The notes under the pieces were generated by a model. It was not told the origin of the DNA, ran no database searches, and worked only from the letters and a program-made list of their open reading frames with translations. Made by a program: the position numbers and the translations under genes. Positions 24,234-32,288 of a stretch of 40,541 bases of DNA are shown piece by piece (position 1 is the first letter of the stretch; each line of letters starts with the position of its first letter). Origin of the DNA: Oscillibacter sp. (GTDB lineage Bacteria > Bacillota > Clostridia > Oscillospirales > Oscillospiraceae); the NCBI GenBank assembly GCA_017526785.1, contig JAFXQV010000037.1, forward strand, positions 1 to 40,541, in the 5' to 3' direction.

Positions 24234-26351
24234 TCATGCGCCCTCTCCGAAAGCCGCCGCCACGCGTCTGACCTCTTTCTCGGCGTGCAGGAACGCCTCG
24301 ACGATTTTTGGGTCAAAGTGACTGCCCGCGCCCTCGCGGATAATCCGCAAGGCCTTCTCAATCGGGAAGCCCTCCTTGTAGGAACGGCGCGACACCAGCG
24401 CGTCGAACACGTCGGCCACAGCCATGACACGCGCCGACAGCGGGATATCCTCCCCCGCCAGCCCGGACGGGTACCCGGTGCCGTCCCAGTGTTCGTGATG
24501 GAACGCCGCCAGATTCCGCGCCTCTTTCAGGTACTCGGAATCCGGGTCAATCTGCATGACTTTGGATATGATGTCCTGTCCGGCGGTAGTATGCTTTTTC
24601 ATCTCCTGAAACTCGATTTCGTTCAACTTTCCGGGCTTGTTCAGGATGGCGTCGGGGACGTGGATTTTCCCCATGTCGTGCAAGGGCGCGGCGCTGACGA
24701 CCTCCGCTATAAACTCGTTCGTGAGTGCTTCCGAGTAAATGCCGTCGCGCCTCATCTGCTTCAGTATGATTTCCGTGTAGGCGGCGGTCTTGCGCACATG
24801 GTCGCCCGTGTTCTGGTCGCGGCTCTCCACGAGGTCGGCGAGTGTCAGAATCAGTCCGCTTTGCATTCTGGCAATGGTTTCGGCCTTCTTCTGGGAGTCG
24901 GCGATGTATTCCATGGTGTCCCCGGCGGTTTTCAGGATTGCGTGGTAGAGGTTCTCGATTTCGTCCCCGGTGTGGATGTTGAGAGACTGCATAACTTCCA
25001 CATTTTCGGCGCGGGCTTCCTCGCTGTCATAGGCGAATGTCCCGGCGGCGTACGCAATGGCGTTGATGGGAGCAATCATCTGTTCCTCCGTCAGCCACAG
25101 CGTGACGCCCAATATCAGGAGAAAAGAGCCGAGAAAAAGGGAAAGCTGTTGCGCCAGAAAGCGTAATTCGTCACTGCGGAGCTTATCCATGGACGTGTCC
25201 GCCGCCGCGTAGCAGACACATTCCCCGGCGTCGTTGTAGACCGGCGTGTAGGCGGTCAGGAGCCAGCCGTAGAAGTCATTGGAGATAATGGGCTCAATCG
25301 GTTCCCCGGCGAGCAGGGCGGGGAGGTAGTCGTAAAACGACGGGTCAAAGGCCTGAATTTCGCCGGGGTCACTGCCGGGGGTGTCCTCGGTGTCCAAGTC
25401 GAACACCACATGACAGCCGTCCGGCAGAATCCGGTAGACGTACACATACTGAATATCGGGGGAACTGTTCCGGATTCGATAGAGCATGTTTTCCGTCTCG
25501 CGGTAGCCGGGGGCGTCGTCGCCCTCCTCCAGATAGCGGTCGACGGCGTCGGGGTCGATGGCCGACGCGGCCAACTCCGCCACGCCTTTTCCCAGTTTGG
25601 TATGCTGTTCCACCAAGGCCTGACGATAGAGCAGGAACGTGATAAAGGACGCCGAGAGCGCCAGCAACAGCACGGCAATGGAAATCATGAGCGCGATTTT
25701 GGTTCGCAGGGACAGGCCGCGCACAGACTTGCTTTTCGGCGCGGCCTTGCTTGTTGCCGAGTGCGAGCCGCGCCGAAGCGGAACGTCCAGCGCGTCTTCC
25801 AGACGGTAGGGGACAAAGCGCAGAGCAAGCAGAACAACCAATATCGTCAGCGCCTTGTCGGCAACGTCAATGGCGAAATCGGCGATAAGTTTCGCGGTGA
25901 ACGGGGAAAAGAAGCCGCTTTCGTAAATCCGCACGGCCAGCGCGCCGGACACGCCGCCTTCGATGTCGAACCCGTACAGCGCCCAGCCCATGACGGAACC
26001 CAGTCCCCCGCCCAGAAACGCCAGAACGAACACGAGCAGGAGCAGACCGGGCAATTTCCGGAAAAGCCCCTTTTGATAAAAGAACGTCGCGGTTCCGGCA
26101 ATCATCACGCTGGTGACGCAGTAAAACACGGAGATGGGGTCATAGGCGCTGTTGACGAGGTTCGAGAGGTAGCCCACCACGATTCCCGGCAGATAGCCCC
26201 CAACCGCGGCGACAAAGACCGTCCCTTGTGAATCCAGAAACAGCGGCAGACCCAGCCACGCCACAAGCCTTGCGCCGACTACATTAAACGCCACCCCCGC
26301 GAGGCAGAACAGTACCCACGGCATGACCTTTTTGATTTTTTGGCGCAACAT
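24234..26351 (-). CDS. membrane sensor with HD-GYP c-di-GMP phosphodiesterase domain
   Basis: A 705-aa signalling protein. The first ~185 residues hold about five hydrophobic segments (GGYLPGIVVGYLSNLVNS...DPISVFYCVTSVMIAGTATFFY) that resemble an ECF-transporter S-component-like membrane domain. A further helix (~218-238), an extracellular Cache-like sensor (~240-385) and another helix (WLTEEQ follows it) lead to a linker and the HD-GYP domain. The catalytic pair is His558-Asp559 (HDMGKIH), with HHEHWDGTGYPSGL (~615-628) and ADVFDALVSRR. It should hydrolyse c-di-GMP in response to an external signal. It is monocistronic, with its own promoter. Confidence 0.9.
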   Translation of the reverse strand: MLRQKIKKVMPWVLFCLAGVAFNVVGARLVAWLGLPLFLDSQGTVFVAAVGGYLPGIVVGYLSNLVNSAYDPISVFYCVTSVMIAGTATFFYQKGLFRKLPGLLLLVFVLAFLGGGLGSVMGWALYGFDIEGGVSGALAVRIYESGFFSPFTAKLIADFAIDVADKALTILVVLLALRFVPYRLEDALDVPLRRGSHSATSKAAPKSKSVRGLSLRTKIALMISIAVLLLALSASFITFLLYRQALVEQHTKLGKGVAELAASAIDPDAVDRYLEEGDDAPGYRETENMLYRIRNSSPDIQYVYVYRILPDGCHVVFDLDTEDTPGSDPGEIQAFDPSFYDYLPALLAGEPIEPIISNDFYGWLLTAYTPVYNDAGECVCYAAADTSMDKLRSDELRFLAQQLSLFLGSFLLILGVTLWLTEEQMIAPINAIAYAAGTFAYDSEEARAENVEVMQSLNIHTGDEIENLYHAILKTAGDTMEYIADSQKKAETIARMQSGLILTLADLVESRDQNTGDHVRKTAAYTEIILKQMRRDGIYSEALTNEFIAEVVSAAPLHDMGKIHVPDAILNKPGKLNEIEFQEMKKHTTAGQDIISKVMQIDPDSEYLKEARNLAAFHHEHWDGTGYPSGLAGEDIPLSARVMAVADVFDALVSRRSYKEGFPIEKALRIIREGAGSHFDPKIVEAFLHAEKEVRRVAAAFGEGA

Positions 26352-26393
26352 AATTCCCTCCTGTCACGTTTGATTTCCATGGACATGCACCGC

Positions 26394-26422
26394 ATTATAT
26401 CACACCGTATGGCCGGACGCAA
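26394..26422 (-). promoter_or_regulatory. promoter of the HD-GYP gene
   Basis: On the minus strand TTGCGT (26422-26417), 17 bp, then TATAAT (26399-26394) with a TG one base upstream (extended -10). It faces away from the uvrA promoter. Confidence 0.75.
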
Positions 26423-26453
26423 TCAATAAGATGAATAAAGAATCACGCGCCAC

Positions 26454-26482
26454 TTGACAAGGCGGGCGAAACACAGTATAAT
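26454..26482 (+). promoter_or_regulatory. consensus promoter of uvrA
   Basis: TTGACA (26454-26459), a 17-bp spacer and TATAAT (26477-26482), a full sigma-A consensus. The predicted start falls near 26489, inside the LexA-like operator. Confidence 0.9.
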
Positions 26483-26484
26483 TA

Positions 26485-26496
26485 GAACAGATGTTT
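26485..26496 (+). promoter_or_regulatory. LexA (DinR) operator-like SOS box at uvrA
   Basis: GAACAGATGTTT fits the Firmicute SOS box core GAACRNRYGTTY at every defined position. It begins two bases after the -10 element and covers the predicted transcription start, the expected position for a repressor site. Confidence 0.7.
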
Positions 26497-26525
26497 TATA
26501 ATTACGAACAATAAAGGAGTATCCC

Positions 26526-29354
26526 ATGCAAGACAAAATCATCGTCAAAGGCGCGCGCGTCAATAACCTGAAAAACCTTGATGTGACGATTCCCCGTGAC
26601 AAGCTGGTCGTCATGACGGGGCTTTCGGGTTCCGGCAAGTCCTCCCTCGCGTTCGATACCATTTACGCCGAAGGACAACGGCGTTATGTCGAAAGCCTGT
26701 CCTCCTACGCGAGAATGTTCCTCGGACAAATGGAAAAGCCCGACGTGGACTATATCGAAGGCCTCTCCCCGGCCATCTCCATTGACCAGAAGACCACCAG
26801 CAAAAATCCGCGTTCGACCGTCGGCACCGTTACCGAAATTTACGACTATTTACGCCTGCTGTGGGCGCGGGTGGGCGTCCCGCACTGCCCCAAGTGCGGG
26901 AAGGAAATCCGACAGCAGACCATAGACCAAATTATAGACCAGTTGCTCTCTCTCCCGGAGGGTACGCGGATACAGGTCATGTCCCCGGTCGTGCGCGGCA
27001 AAAAGGGCGAACACGCCAAAGTCTTTGACAGCGCCCGGCGTTCGGGCTATGTGCGCGTCCGCGTCGACGGCAACCTGTACAGTCTCGACGAAGAAATCAA
27101 GCTCGAAAAAAACAAAAAGCACAATGTCGAAATCGTGATTGACCGTCTCGTGATACGCCCCGACATCCGCCAGCGCCTGACCGACAGCGTGGAAACGGCG
27201 TCGGCGCAGTCGGGCGGACTGGTGATAGTCAACCTGCCGCGAGAGGAACAGAATTTGACCTTTTCGCAGAATTACGCCTGCGAGGACTGCGGCATTTCCA
27301 TTGAGGAACTCACGCCCCGGATGTTCTCGTTCAACAACCCGTACGGATTCTGCCCGGCCTGTACCGGACTGGGAAGCCAGTTGAAAGCCGACCCCGCGCT
27401 TATGATTCCGGACGAAAGCAAATCTATCGCCGACGGGGCGTTTGAAGTCAGCGGGTGGCGGAATATCAAGGCCGACGGTATCGCCCGGATGTACTTCGAG
27501 GCGCTGTCGGAGAAGTACCATTTTTCGCTTGACGCGCCGTGGCGGACACTCTCCGACGAGGCGAAACAAATTCTCCTGTACGGCACGGACGGCGAAAAGT
27601 TAGAGTTACACTACGACCAGCCACGCGGAAAGGGTGTGCTGTACCAGCCCTTTGAGGGAATCTGCAACAACGTCGAGCGGCGCTACCGCGAGACCCAGAG
27701 CGACGCCAGCAAGAACGAGTTAGAGGAACTTATGTCGGAGTGTCCCTGCCCGGTGTGCGGGGGGCGGCGACTGCGCAAGGAGGCCTTAGCCGTGACCGTG
27801 GGCGGACAGGATATCGACGCGTTCACGCGCCTGTCCGTGGGCGAGGAACTCGAACGCGTCCAGCGGTTGGAACTCTCCCCGCAACAGCACCGCATCGCCG
27901 ACCAAATTTTGAAGGAAATCCGGGCGCGGTTAGGCTTCCTGCAATCCGTGGGACTGGGCTATCTGACGCTGAGCCGTTCGGCCGGGACGCTCTCCGGCGG
28001 CGAAAGCCAGCGTATCCGGCTTGCGACGCAAATCGGTTCGTCCCTCATGGGCGTGCTGTATATTCTCGACGAGCCGTCCATTGGACTGCACCAGCGCGAC
28101 AACGACAAACTCCTTGCGACACTCCGCGACTTGCGCGACCTCGGGAATACGTTACTGGTCGTCGAACACGACGAGGACACCATGCGGGCGGCGGATTACC
28201 TCATAGACATTGGCCCCGGCGCGGGCGTACACGGCGGGGAAGTCGTCGCGGCGGGGACGCCCGAAGAGGTCATGAACAACCCCAACAGTCTGACGGGGCA
28301 ATACCTGTCGGGCGTACGCCGCATTCCGGTTCCCGAAACACGCCGCCCCGGCAACGGAAAATTTCTGCGCGTACTCGGCGCGGCGGAAAACAACCTCAAA
28401 CACATTGACGTGGCGTTTCCGCTGGGGCTGTTCACGGTCGTGACGGGCGTTTCGGGGAGCGGGAAGTCGTCGCTTGTGAACGAAATCCTGTTCAAGCGGC
28501 TGGGCGCTGACCTCATGCGGATGAAAGTCCGCCCCGGGCGCTGTGCCGGGATAGAGGGTATCGAACACCTCGACAAAGTCGTGAACATCGACCAAAGCCC
28601 GATAGGCCGTACGCCGCGTTCCAATCCGGCGACGTATACGGGACTTTTCAACGATATCCGGGATTTGTTCGCGTCCACGCCGGAGGCGAAAAGCCGCGGC
28701 TATCAAGCGGGGCGGTTCAGTTTCAACGTACGCGGCGGACGCTGTGAGGCCTGTTCCGGCGACGGCGTACTCAAAATCGAAATGCACTTCCTGCCGGACG
28801 TGTTTGTACCGTGCGAAGTCTGCCACGGCAAGCGCTACAACCGCGAGACGTTGGAAGTACGCTACAAGGGCAAGAACATTTCGGAAGTCCTTGACATGAC
28901 TGTAGACGAGGCGCTGCCGTTTTTCGAGACACTCCCGAAACTGCGGAACCGTCTGCAAACGCTACAGGATGTCGGCTTGGGCTATGTGAAACTCGGACAA
29001 CCGTCGACGGAACTTTCCGGCGGGGAGGCGCAACGCGTCAAACTGGCTACGGAACTGTCCAAACGCGCCACCGGGCGGACAATCTATATCTTGGACGAAC
29101 CCACGACCGGACTGCATACCGACGACGTACGGCGCTTGCTGGACGTGTTACAGCGTCTTGTGGACGCGGGCAACACGGTCGTGGTCATCGAACACAATTT
29201 AGACGTGATTAAGTGCGCGGATTACGTGATAGACCTTGGCCCCGAAGGCGGCGACGGCGGCGGGGAGATTGTCGCGACGGGAACCCCGGAAGAAGTCGCG
29301 GAGTGTGCGGACAGTTTCACCGGGCAGTATCTCCGGCGCGTGCTGGAACCATAA
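26526..29354 (+). CDS. uvrA: UvrA, damage-recognition ATPase of nucleotide excision repair
   Basis: A 942-aa ABC-type dimeric ATPase that loads UvrB on damaged DNA. It has two Walker A motifs, GLSGSGKS (32-39) and GVSGSGKSS (second half), two ABC signatures ([12 protein letters not shown] and [12 protein letters not shown]) and zinc-binding Cys pairs (CPKCG, CEDCG...[12 protein letters not shown]...CEVCHG). ATG 26526 has AAAGGAG eight bases upstream. uvrB is not adjacent. Regulation by SOS is suggested by the operator at 26485. Confidence 0.98.
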   Translation: MQDKIIVKGARVNNLKNLDVTIPRDKLVVMTGLSGSGKSSLAFDTIYAEGQRRYVESLSSYARMFLGQMEKPDVDYIEGLSPAISIDQKTTSKNPRSTVGTVTEIYDYLRLLWARVGVPHCPKCGKEIRQQTIDQIIDQLLSLPEGTRIQVMSPVVRGKKGEHAKVFDSARRSGYVRVRVDGNLYSLDEEIKLEKNKKHNVEIVIDRLVIRPDIRQRLTDSVETASAQSGGLVIVNLPREEQNLTFSQNYACEDCGISIEELTPRMFSFNNPYGFCPACTGLGSQLKADPALMIPDESKSIADGAFEVSGWRNIKADGIARMYFEALSEKYHFSLDAPWRTLSDEAKQILLYGTDGEKLELHYDQPRGKGVLYQPFEGICNNVERRYRETQSDASKNELEELMSECPCPVCGGRRLRKEALAVTVGGQDIDAFTRLSVGEELERVQRLELSPQQHRIADQILKEIRARLGFLQSVGLGYLTLSRSAGTLSGGESQRIRLATQIGSSLMGVLYILDEPSIGLHQRDNDKLLATLRDLRDLGNTLLVVEHDEDTMRAADYLIDIGPGAGVHGGEVVAAGTPEEVMNNPNSLTGQYLSGVRRIPVPETRRPGNGKFLRVLGAAENNLKHIDVAFPLGLFTVVTGVSGSGKSSLVNEILFKRLGADLMRMKVRPGRCAGIEGIEHLDKVVNIDQSPIGRTPRSNPATYTGLFNDIRDLFASTPEAKSRGYQAGRFSFNVRGGRCEACSGDGVLKIEMHFLPDVFVPCEVCHGKRYNRETLEVRYKGKNISEVLDMTVDEALPFFETLPKLRNRLQTLQDVGLGYVKLGQPSTELSGGEAQRVKLATELSKRATGRTIYILDEPTTGLHTDDVRRLLDVLQRLVDAGNTVVVIEHNLDVIKCADYVIDLGPEGGDGGGEIVATGTPEEVAECADSFTGQYLRRVLEP

Positions 29355-29383
29355 GCAAGCCCGTCAGCGTTGGGAAACATAAC

Positions 29384-29423
29384 AAAAGCGTCCTGTCCTC
29401 CGAACGGGGACGGGACGCTTTTT
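29384..29423 (+). terminator. intrinsic terminator of uvrA
   Basis: AAAAGCGTCC (29384-29393) pairs with GGACGCTTTT (29413-29422), with inner GTCC/GGAC pairs, ending in TTTTT. It also carries an A-run on the left, so it may serve the convergent DUF4160 gene ending at 29433. Confidence 0.85.
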
Positions 29424-29432
29424 GCCACATAA

Positions 29433-29711
29433 TCAGCAGAAATAAGCGACTTCACCAAAATGAGCGTGCCATTTTTCAATAATTTCCGCGCTTCTGGCTT
29501 CGATAATCTCCATAATATTCCGCAACGTTGTTGCGGGAATGCGGGAATTATTGTTGCACAGATAGCACTTTCCGGCGCGGGTAATCCAAATTTTCGTGGC
29601 GTGGGGTTGCGGCGTCCCCTGACAGACGTGTACATGTATCGGCTCTAACGGGTCGGATTCGTTCGACCAGAAAAAGACGTAGTAGGAGCCAATCTTAAAG
29701 ACCCGCGGCAT
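29433..29711 (-). CDS. DUF4160 domain protein
   Basis: A 92-aa protein. MPRVFKIGSYYVFFWSNESDPLEPIHVHV is the DUF4160 signature, continuing with KIWITRAGKC and an N-rich helix, LRNIMEIIEARSAEIIEKWHAHFG. The function of DUF4160 is unknown; it often sits next to other very small genes, and a toxin-antitoxin role has been suspected on context alone. ATG 29711 has AAGGCGG eight bases upstream. The start overlaps the preceding gene by 17 bp, so the two are translationally coupled. Confidence 0.85.
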   Translation of the reverse strand: MPRVFKIGSYYVFFWSNESDPLEPIHVHVCQGTPQPHATKIWITRAGKCYLCNNNSRIPATTLRNIMEIIEARSAEIIEKWHAHFGEVAYFC

Positions 29712-29964
29712 GTTCAAAACCGCCTTCCCGCGCAAAACGTAAAATCAAATGCGCCGTGGACTGCACGACTTCCGAATAGCGGTCAATGTCCGCCTGTGAG
29801 AAGCCGTACACGTCCTCCCACACATAGCCGGGGAGCCAGCATATCGCGTGATGGAAGCAGTCTTTGGCATTGGGCTTTTCGATGTAGACTTTCACCCGCC
29901 CGTCCGGGTACATTTCAGAATGGACAATTTCCGTGTCGTCGTCCAGCGTCAGAAACGGGTACAT
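29695..29964 (-). CDS. small protein of unknown function coupled to DUF4160
   Basis: An 89-aa product (MYPFLTLDDDTEIVHSEM...), with a strand-rich N-terminus (GRVKVYIEKP) and a helical C-terminus (SQADIDRYSEVVQSTAHLILRFAREGG). I do not recognise a family with certainty. The context recalls DUF4160/DUF2442 pairs, but the DUF2442 signature is not clear. ATG 29964 (or TTG 29967) is preceded by AAAGGGGG. An alternative in-frame ATG at 30039 falls exactly on the predicted transcription start and would give a leaderless 114-aa product. Confidence 0.6.
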   Translation of the reverse strand: MYPFLTLDDDTEIVHSEMYPDGRVKVYIEKPNAKDCFHHAICWLPGYVWEDVYGFSQADIDRYSEVVQSTAHLILRFAREGGFEHAAGL

Positions 29965-30045
29965 CAACGCGAAAGCCCCCTTTACGAAGCAACAAACTGT
30001 GAATCCCTCATAGGGAAGGTACGCCGCCGCTTGTGGCATGGTGAA

Positions 30046-30074
30046 ATTATAGCCGCCTTTCCGTGACCTGTCAA
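30046..30074 (-). promoter_or_regulatory. consensus promoter of the small DUF4160 operon
   Basis: On the minus strand TTGACA (30074-30069), 17 bp, TATAAT (30051-30046). The predicted +1 is 30039, which is the A of an in-frame ATG. Confidence 0.9.
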
Positions 30075-30121
30075 GGCTTTTGCCGCAAAGCGCATACGCC
30101 CCACTACAATTTGAATCCGGC

Positions 30122-30161
30122 AAAAAGCGACAGACGGAACCCGGCTGGGGTTCCGCCTGCC
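30122..30161 (-). terminator. intrinsic terminator downstream of rnhA
   Basis: On the minus strand a 14-bp stem (30161-30148 with 30142-30129; two G-U pairs) is followed by GC and TTTTT (30126-30122). An outer CTACAAT/ATTGTAG pair (30104-30110, 30165-30171) encloses it. It ends the gyrB-to-rnhA transcript. Confidence 0.85.
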
Positions 30162-30258
30162 TGTATTGTAGAAGGAGGGAGAAAACGCATCGGGCTGGGA
30201 GTGACCCTTTGCATGCTTGACAGTATAGCGGGGAAATTTTGCGAGAATATGACCGACC

Positions 30259-30308
30259 TGTGAACAAACTGTAAATTCCGCCCGGACTTTGTGAACAGAC
30301 TGTAAATT
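30259..30308. repeat. 19-bp direct repeat spanning the rnhA stop region
   Basis: TGTGAACARACTGTAAATT occurs at 30259-30277 and 30290-30308 (one A/G difference), a 31-bp period. The right copy reaches the rnhA stop codon at 30307-30309. Confidence 0.9.
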
Positions 30309-30744
30309 AGCGGAATTTCCGGCTTTCGGCCACGGCCAGTTGGTCACAACGGTTGTTGTAGGGGTTGTCGGCGTGGCCGCGCACCCAGTGACAGCGCACG
30401 TCGTGGACTTCCGCGAGACTCAGAAGCGTCTCCCACAAGTCGGGATTCAGCGCGGCGTCGGACTTGTTGCGCTTCCAGCCGTTGCGACGCCAGCGCGCCG
30501 CCCAGCCCTTTTCCAGCGCGTCCAAAACGTAGCGGCTGTCCGAGTACAGTTCCACCGTGCAAGGCTCTTTGAGCGCCGAGAGCGCGGATATTATCGCGGT
30601 CAACTCCATGCGGTTGTTGGTCGTGGACGGTTCGCCGCCGGACAACTCCCGCCTGTGTTCGCCGTACATCAGAATAGCCGCCCAGCCGCCCGGCCCCGGA
30701 TTCCCCGAACACGCGCCGTCTGTGTAGACTGTAACGGATTTCAT
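30307..30744 (-). CDS. rnhA: ribonuclease HI
   Basis: Degrades the RNA strand of RNA-DNA hybrids. The 145-aa product has all catalytic residues: Asp9 (YTDGACSGNPGPGG), Glu in NNRMELTA, Asp in YSDSRYV and Asp in HADNPYNNRCD. WVRGH is the usual basic/His loop. I chose ATG 30744, which overlaps the RDD gene stop as ATGA; upstream extension is overlap only. No clear ribosome binding site is needed with such coupling. Confidence 0.96.
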   Translation of the reverse strand: MKSVTVYTDGACSGNPGPGGWAAILMYGEHRRELSGGEPSTTNNRMELTAIISALSALKEPCTVELYSDSRYVLDALEKGWAARWRRNGWKRNKSDAALNPDLWETLLSLAEVHDVRCHWVRGHADNPYNNRCDQLAVAESRKFR

Positions 30745-31223
30745 GTCGGCGCGTCCACGTCGTCGACGCGTTCCGGCCTTCTGTACTCGTACGGCGTACG
30801 TATGGCGTAGACAACGCGGGTGTCGGAAATGCGGTCGTGCAGGGCGCGTTTCTCGCGGTCGGGGATTATCATAAAGTAGCCAATCAGCAACAGTGTCATG
30901 GACAGGTAGCGCCCGAAGACCTCCCGGAGAACCGTCTGCCAAAGCGTCAAGTGTCCGGGTTTGGCGCTGACGACTTCCAGTTTGAGTATCATTTTCCCGA
31001 CGGTCGCGCCCTGAGACCACGTCATGGCGATAAAGTAGAGCGTGGGCAGAACATAGTTCGCGATATCGAGCGGGGAGTAGTGGAAGAATACCGCCCGCGT
31101 CAAGACGCCGCCCGTGAAGCGGAACGCTTGGATAATCGCCATTGGCACGGATATCACGAGCATGTCGAGCAGCCACGCGAAGAAGCGTACCGCGAACCCG
31201 GCGTAACAGACATTATCCCGCAT
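30741..31223 (-). CDS. RDD family membrane protein
   Basis: A 160-aa membrane protein with about three hydrophobic segments. The family's Arg and Asp-Asp positions appear in FAVRFFAWLLDMLVI and in DRISDTRVV; GATVGKMILKLEVV is the conserved middle block. RDD proteins are proposed transporters of small ions or solutes, but no substrate can be assigned. The start overlaps the sppA stop by 11 bp and the end overlaps rnhA. Confidence 0.9.
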   Translation of the reverse strand: MRDNVCYAGFAVRFFAWLLDMLVISVPMAIIQAFRFTGGVLTRAVFFHYSPLDIANYVLPTLYFIAMTWSQGATVGKMILKLEVVSAKPGHLTLWQTVLREVFGRYLSMTLLLIGYFMIIPDREKRALHDRISDTRVVYAIRTPYEYRRPERVDDVDAPT

Positions 31224-32229
31224 AGTACATCAACGCCCCATTTCTCTTGTCGGCGGTGAGTTCCCGGAAGAGCTCAAGGTCGGATTTCGGACGGAGCGCG
31301 GCGGCGCGGGAAAACAGTACCGTGAACAGATTCGACGACGCCCGCGCCGGGACATAGATTTCGGCGTCCGGTTCGAGACCCGCCTTTTCCAGAATGGCCT
31401 TGAAGGCGTCTTCCTCTCCGGCGATATGGTCAATCAGGCCGTTATTCAGTGCCTGCTGTGCGGTGTAAATGCGCCCGTCGGCGAGTTCAAGCACTCTTTC
31501 GCGTTCGAGTTTGCGTCCGGCGGCCACGATGTCCACGAACTGCGCGTAGGGTTCATTGACCATCGACTGGAAAATAGCGCGCTGTTCGTCGGTCATGGCC
31601 ACCCACGCCGAACCCATGGCCTTATTACGCCCGGATGTAATGTCGACTTCCTTGACGCCGACTTTCTCGGACAGGCCTTCATAGTTCAACAGGGAAATAA
31701 TGACGCCGATAGAACCCGTCCACGCGTTCCGGTTGGCGTAGATTTCGTCCGCGGCCATGGAGATATAATAGCCGCCGGAACAGGCTTCTGTGGCGAAGTA
31801 GGCGTAAATCGGGCGCGACGTTTTCTCCCGGTACTGCATGAGTTTCAAATACAGTTCGTCGCTCTCGTAGACCTTGCCGCCGGGGCTGTCGACATAGAGC
31901 AGAATGCCCTTGTTCTGGTCATCGTCCATGAGCGCGTCCACGAGTTCCATATACAAAGTGTGGTCGTAGCCGCTGGAGATTGCGAAGGGGTCGCTGGACG
32001 AGGGCATGATAGTGCCTGTCACATCGATTCGGGCGAGGAAGGGCTGTGACGGAAAGTCGCTGAAGTCAATGTCCGCGCCGGAGTTCAGGAGCGTGGAGAG
32101 GCCGCCGACGGATTCCACACGCGTCACGAGACTGTCATTGACCGTGGAAGCCGAGCGGACGCCCAAATAGCCCGTTGCGGCGAACAGGGCGATTGCCGCT
32201 ACAACTGCGGCGAATTGCTTGAAGTTCAT
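31213..32229 (-). CDS. sppA: signal peptide peptidase SppA (S49 family)
   Basis: A 338-aa membrane-anchored serine protease that digests leftover signal peptides. One N-terminal transmembrane helix (~6-24) is followed by the S49 fold: LLYVDSPGGKVYESDELY, nucleophile Ser in ATEACSGGYYISMAADEI, and the downstream NAWTGSIGVI...KVGVKEVDITSGRNKAMGS with the general-base Lys region. This is the short single-domain form. ATG 32229 has GGAGGAA upstream; an in-frame ATG at 32244 lies in front of that ribosome binding site. Confidence 0.94.
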   Translation of the reverse strand: MNFKQFAAVVAAIALFAATGYLGVRSASTVNDSLVTRVESVGGLSTLLNSGADIDFSDFPSQPFLARIDVTGTIMPSSSDPFAISSGYDHTLYMELVDALMDDDQNKGILLYVDSPGGKVYESDELYLKLMQYREKTSRPIYAYFATEACSGGYYISMAADEIYANRNAWTGSIGVIISLLNYEGLSEKVGVKEVDITSGRNKAMGSAWVAMTDEQRAIFQSMVNEPYAQFVDIVAAGRKLERERVLELADGRIYTAQQALNNGLIDHIAGEEDAFKAILEKAGLEPDAEIYVPARASSNLFTVLFSRAAALRPKSDLELFRELTADKRNGALMYYAG

Positions 32230-32288
32230 AAAAAATTCCTCCATAACGGGAAATCCCCCTCCCTTGGGGCGGGAAAGGGCTTCCCGGC

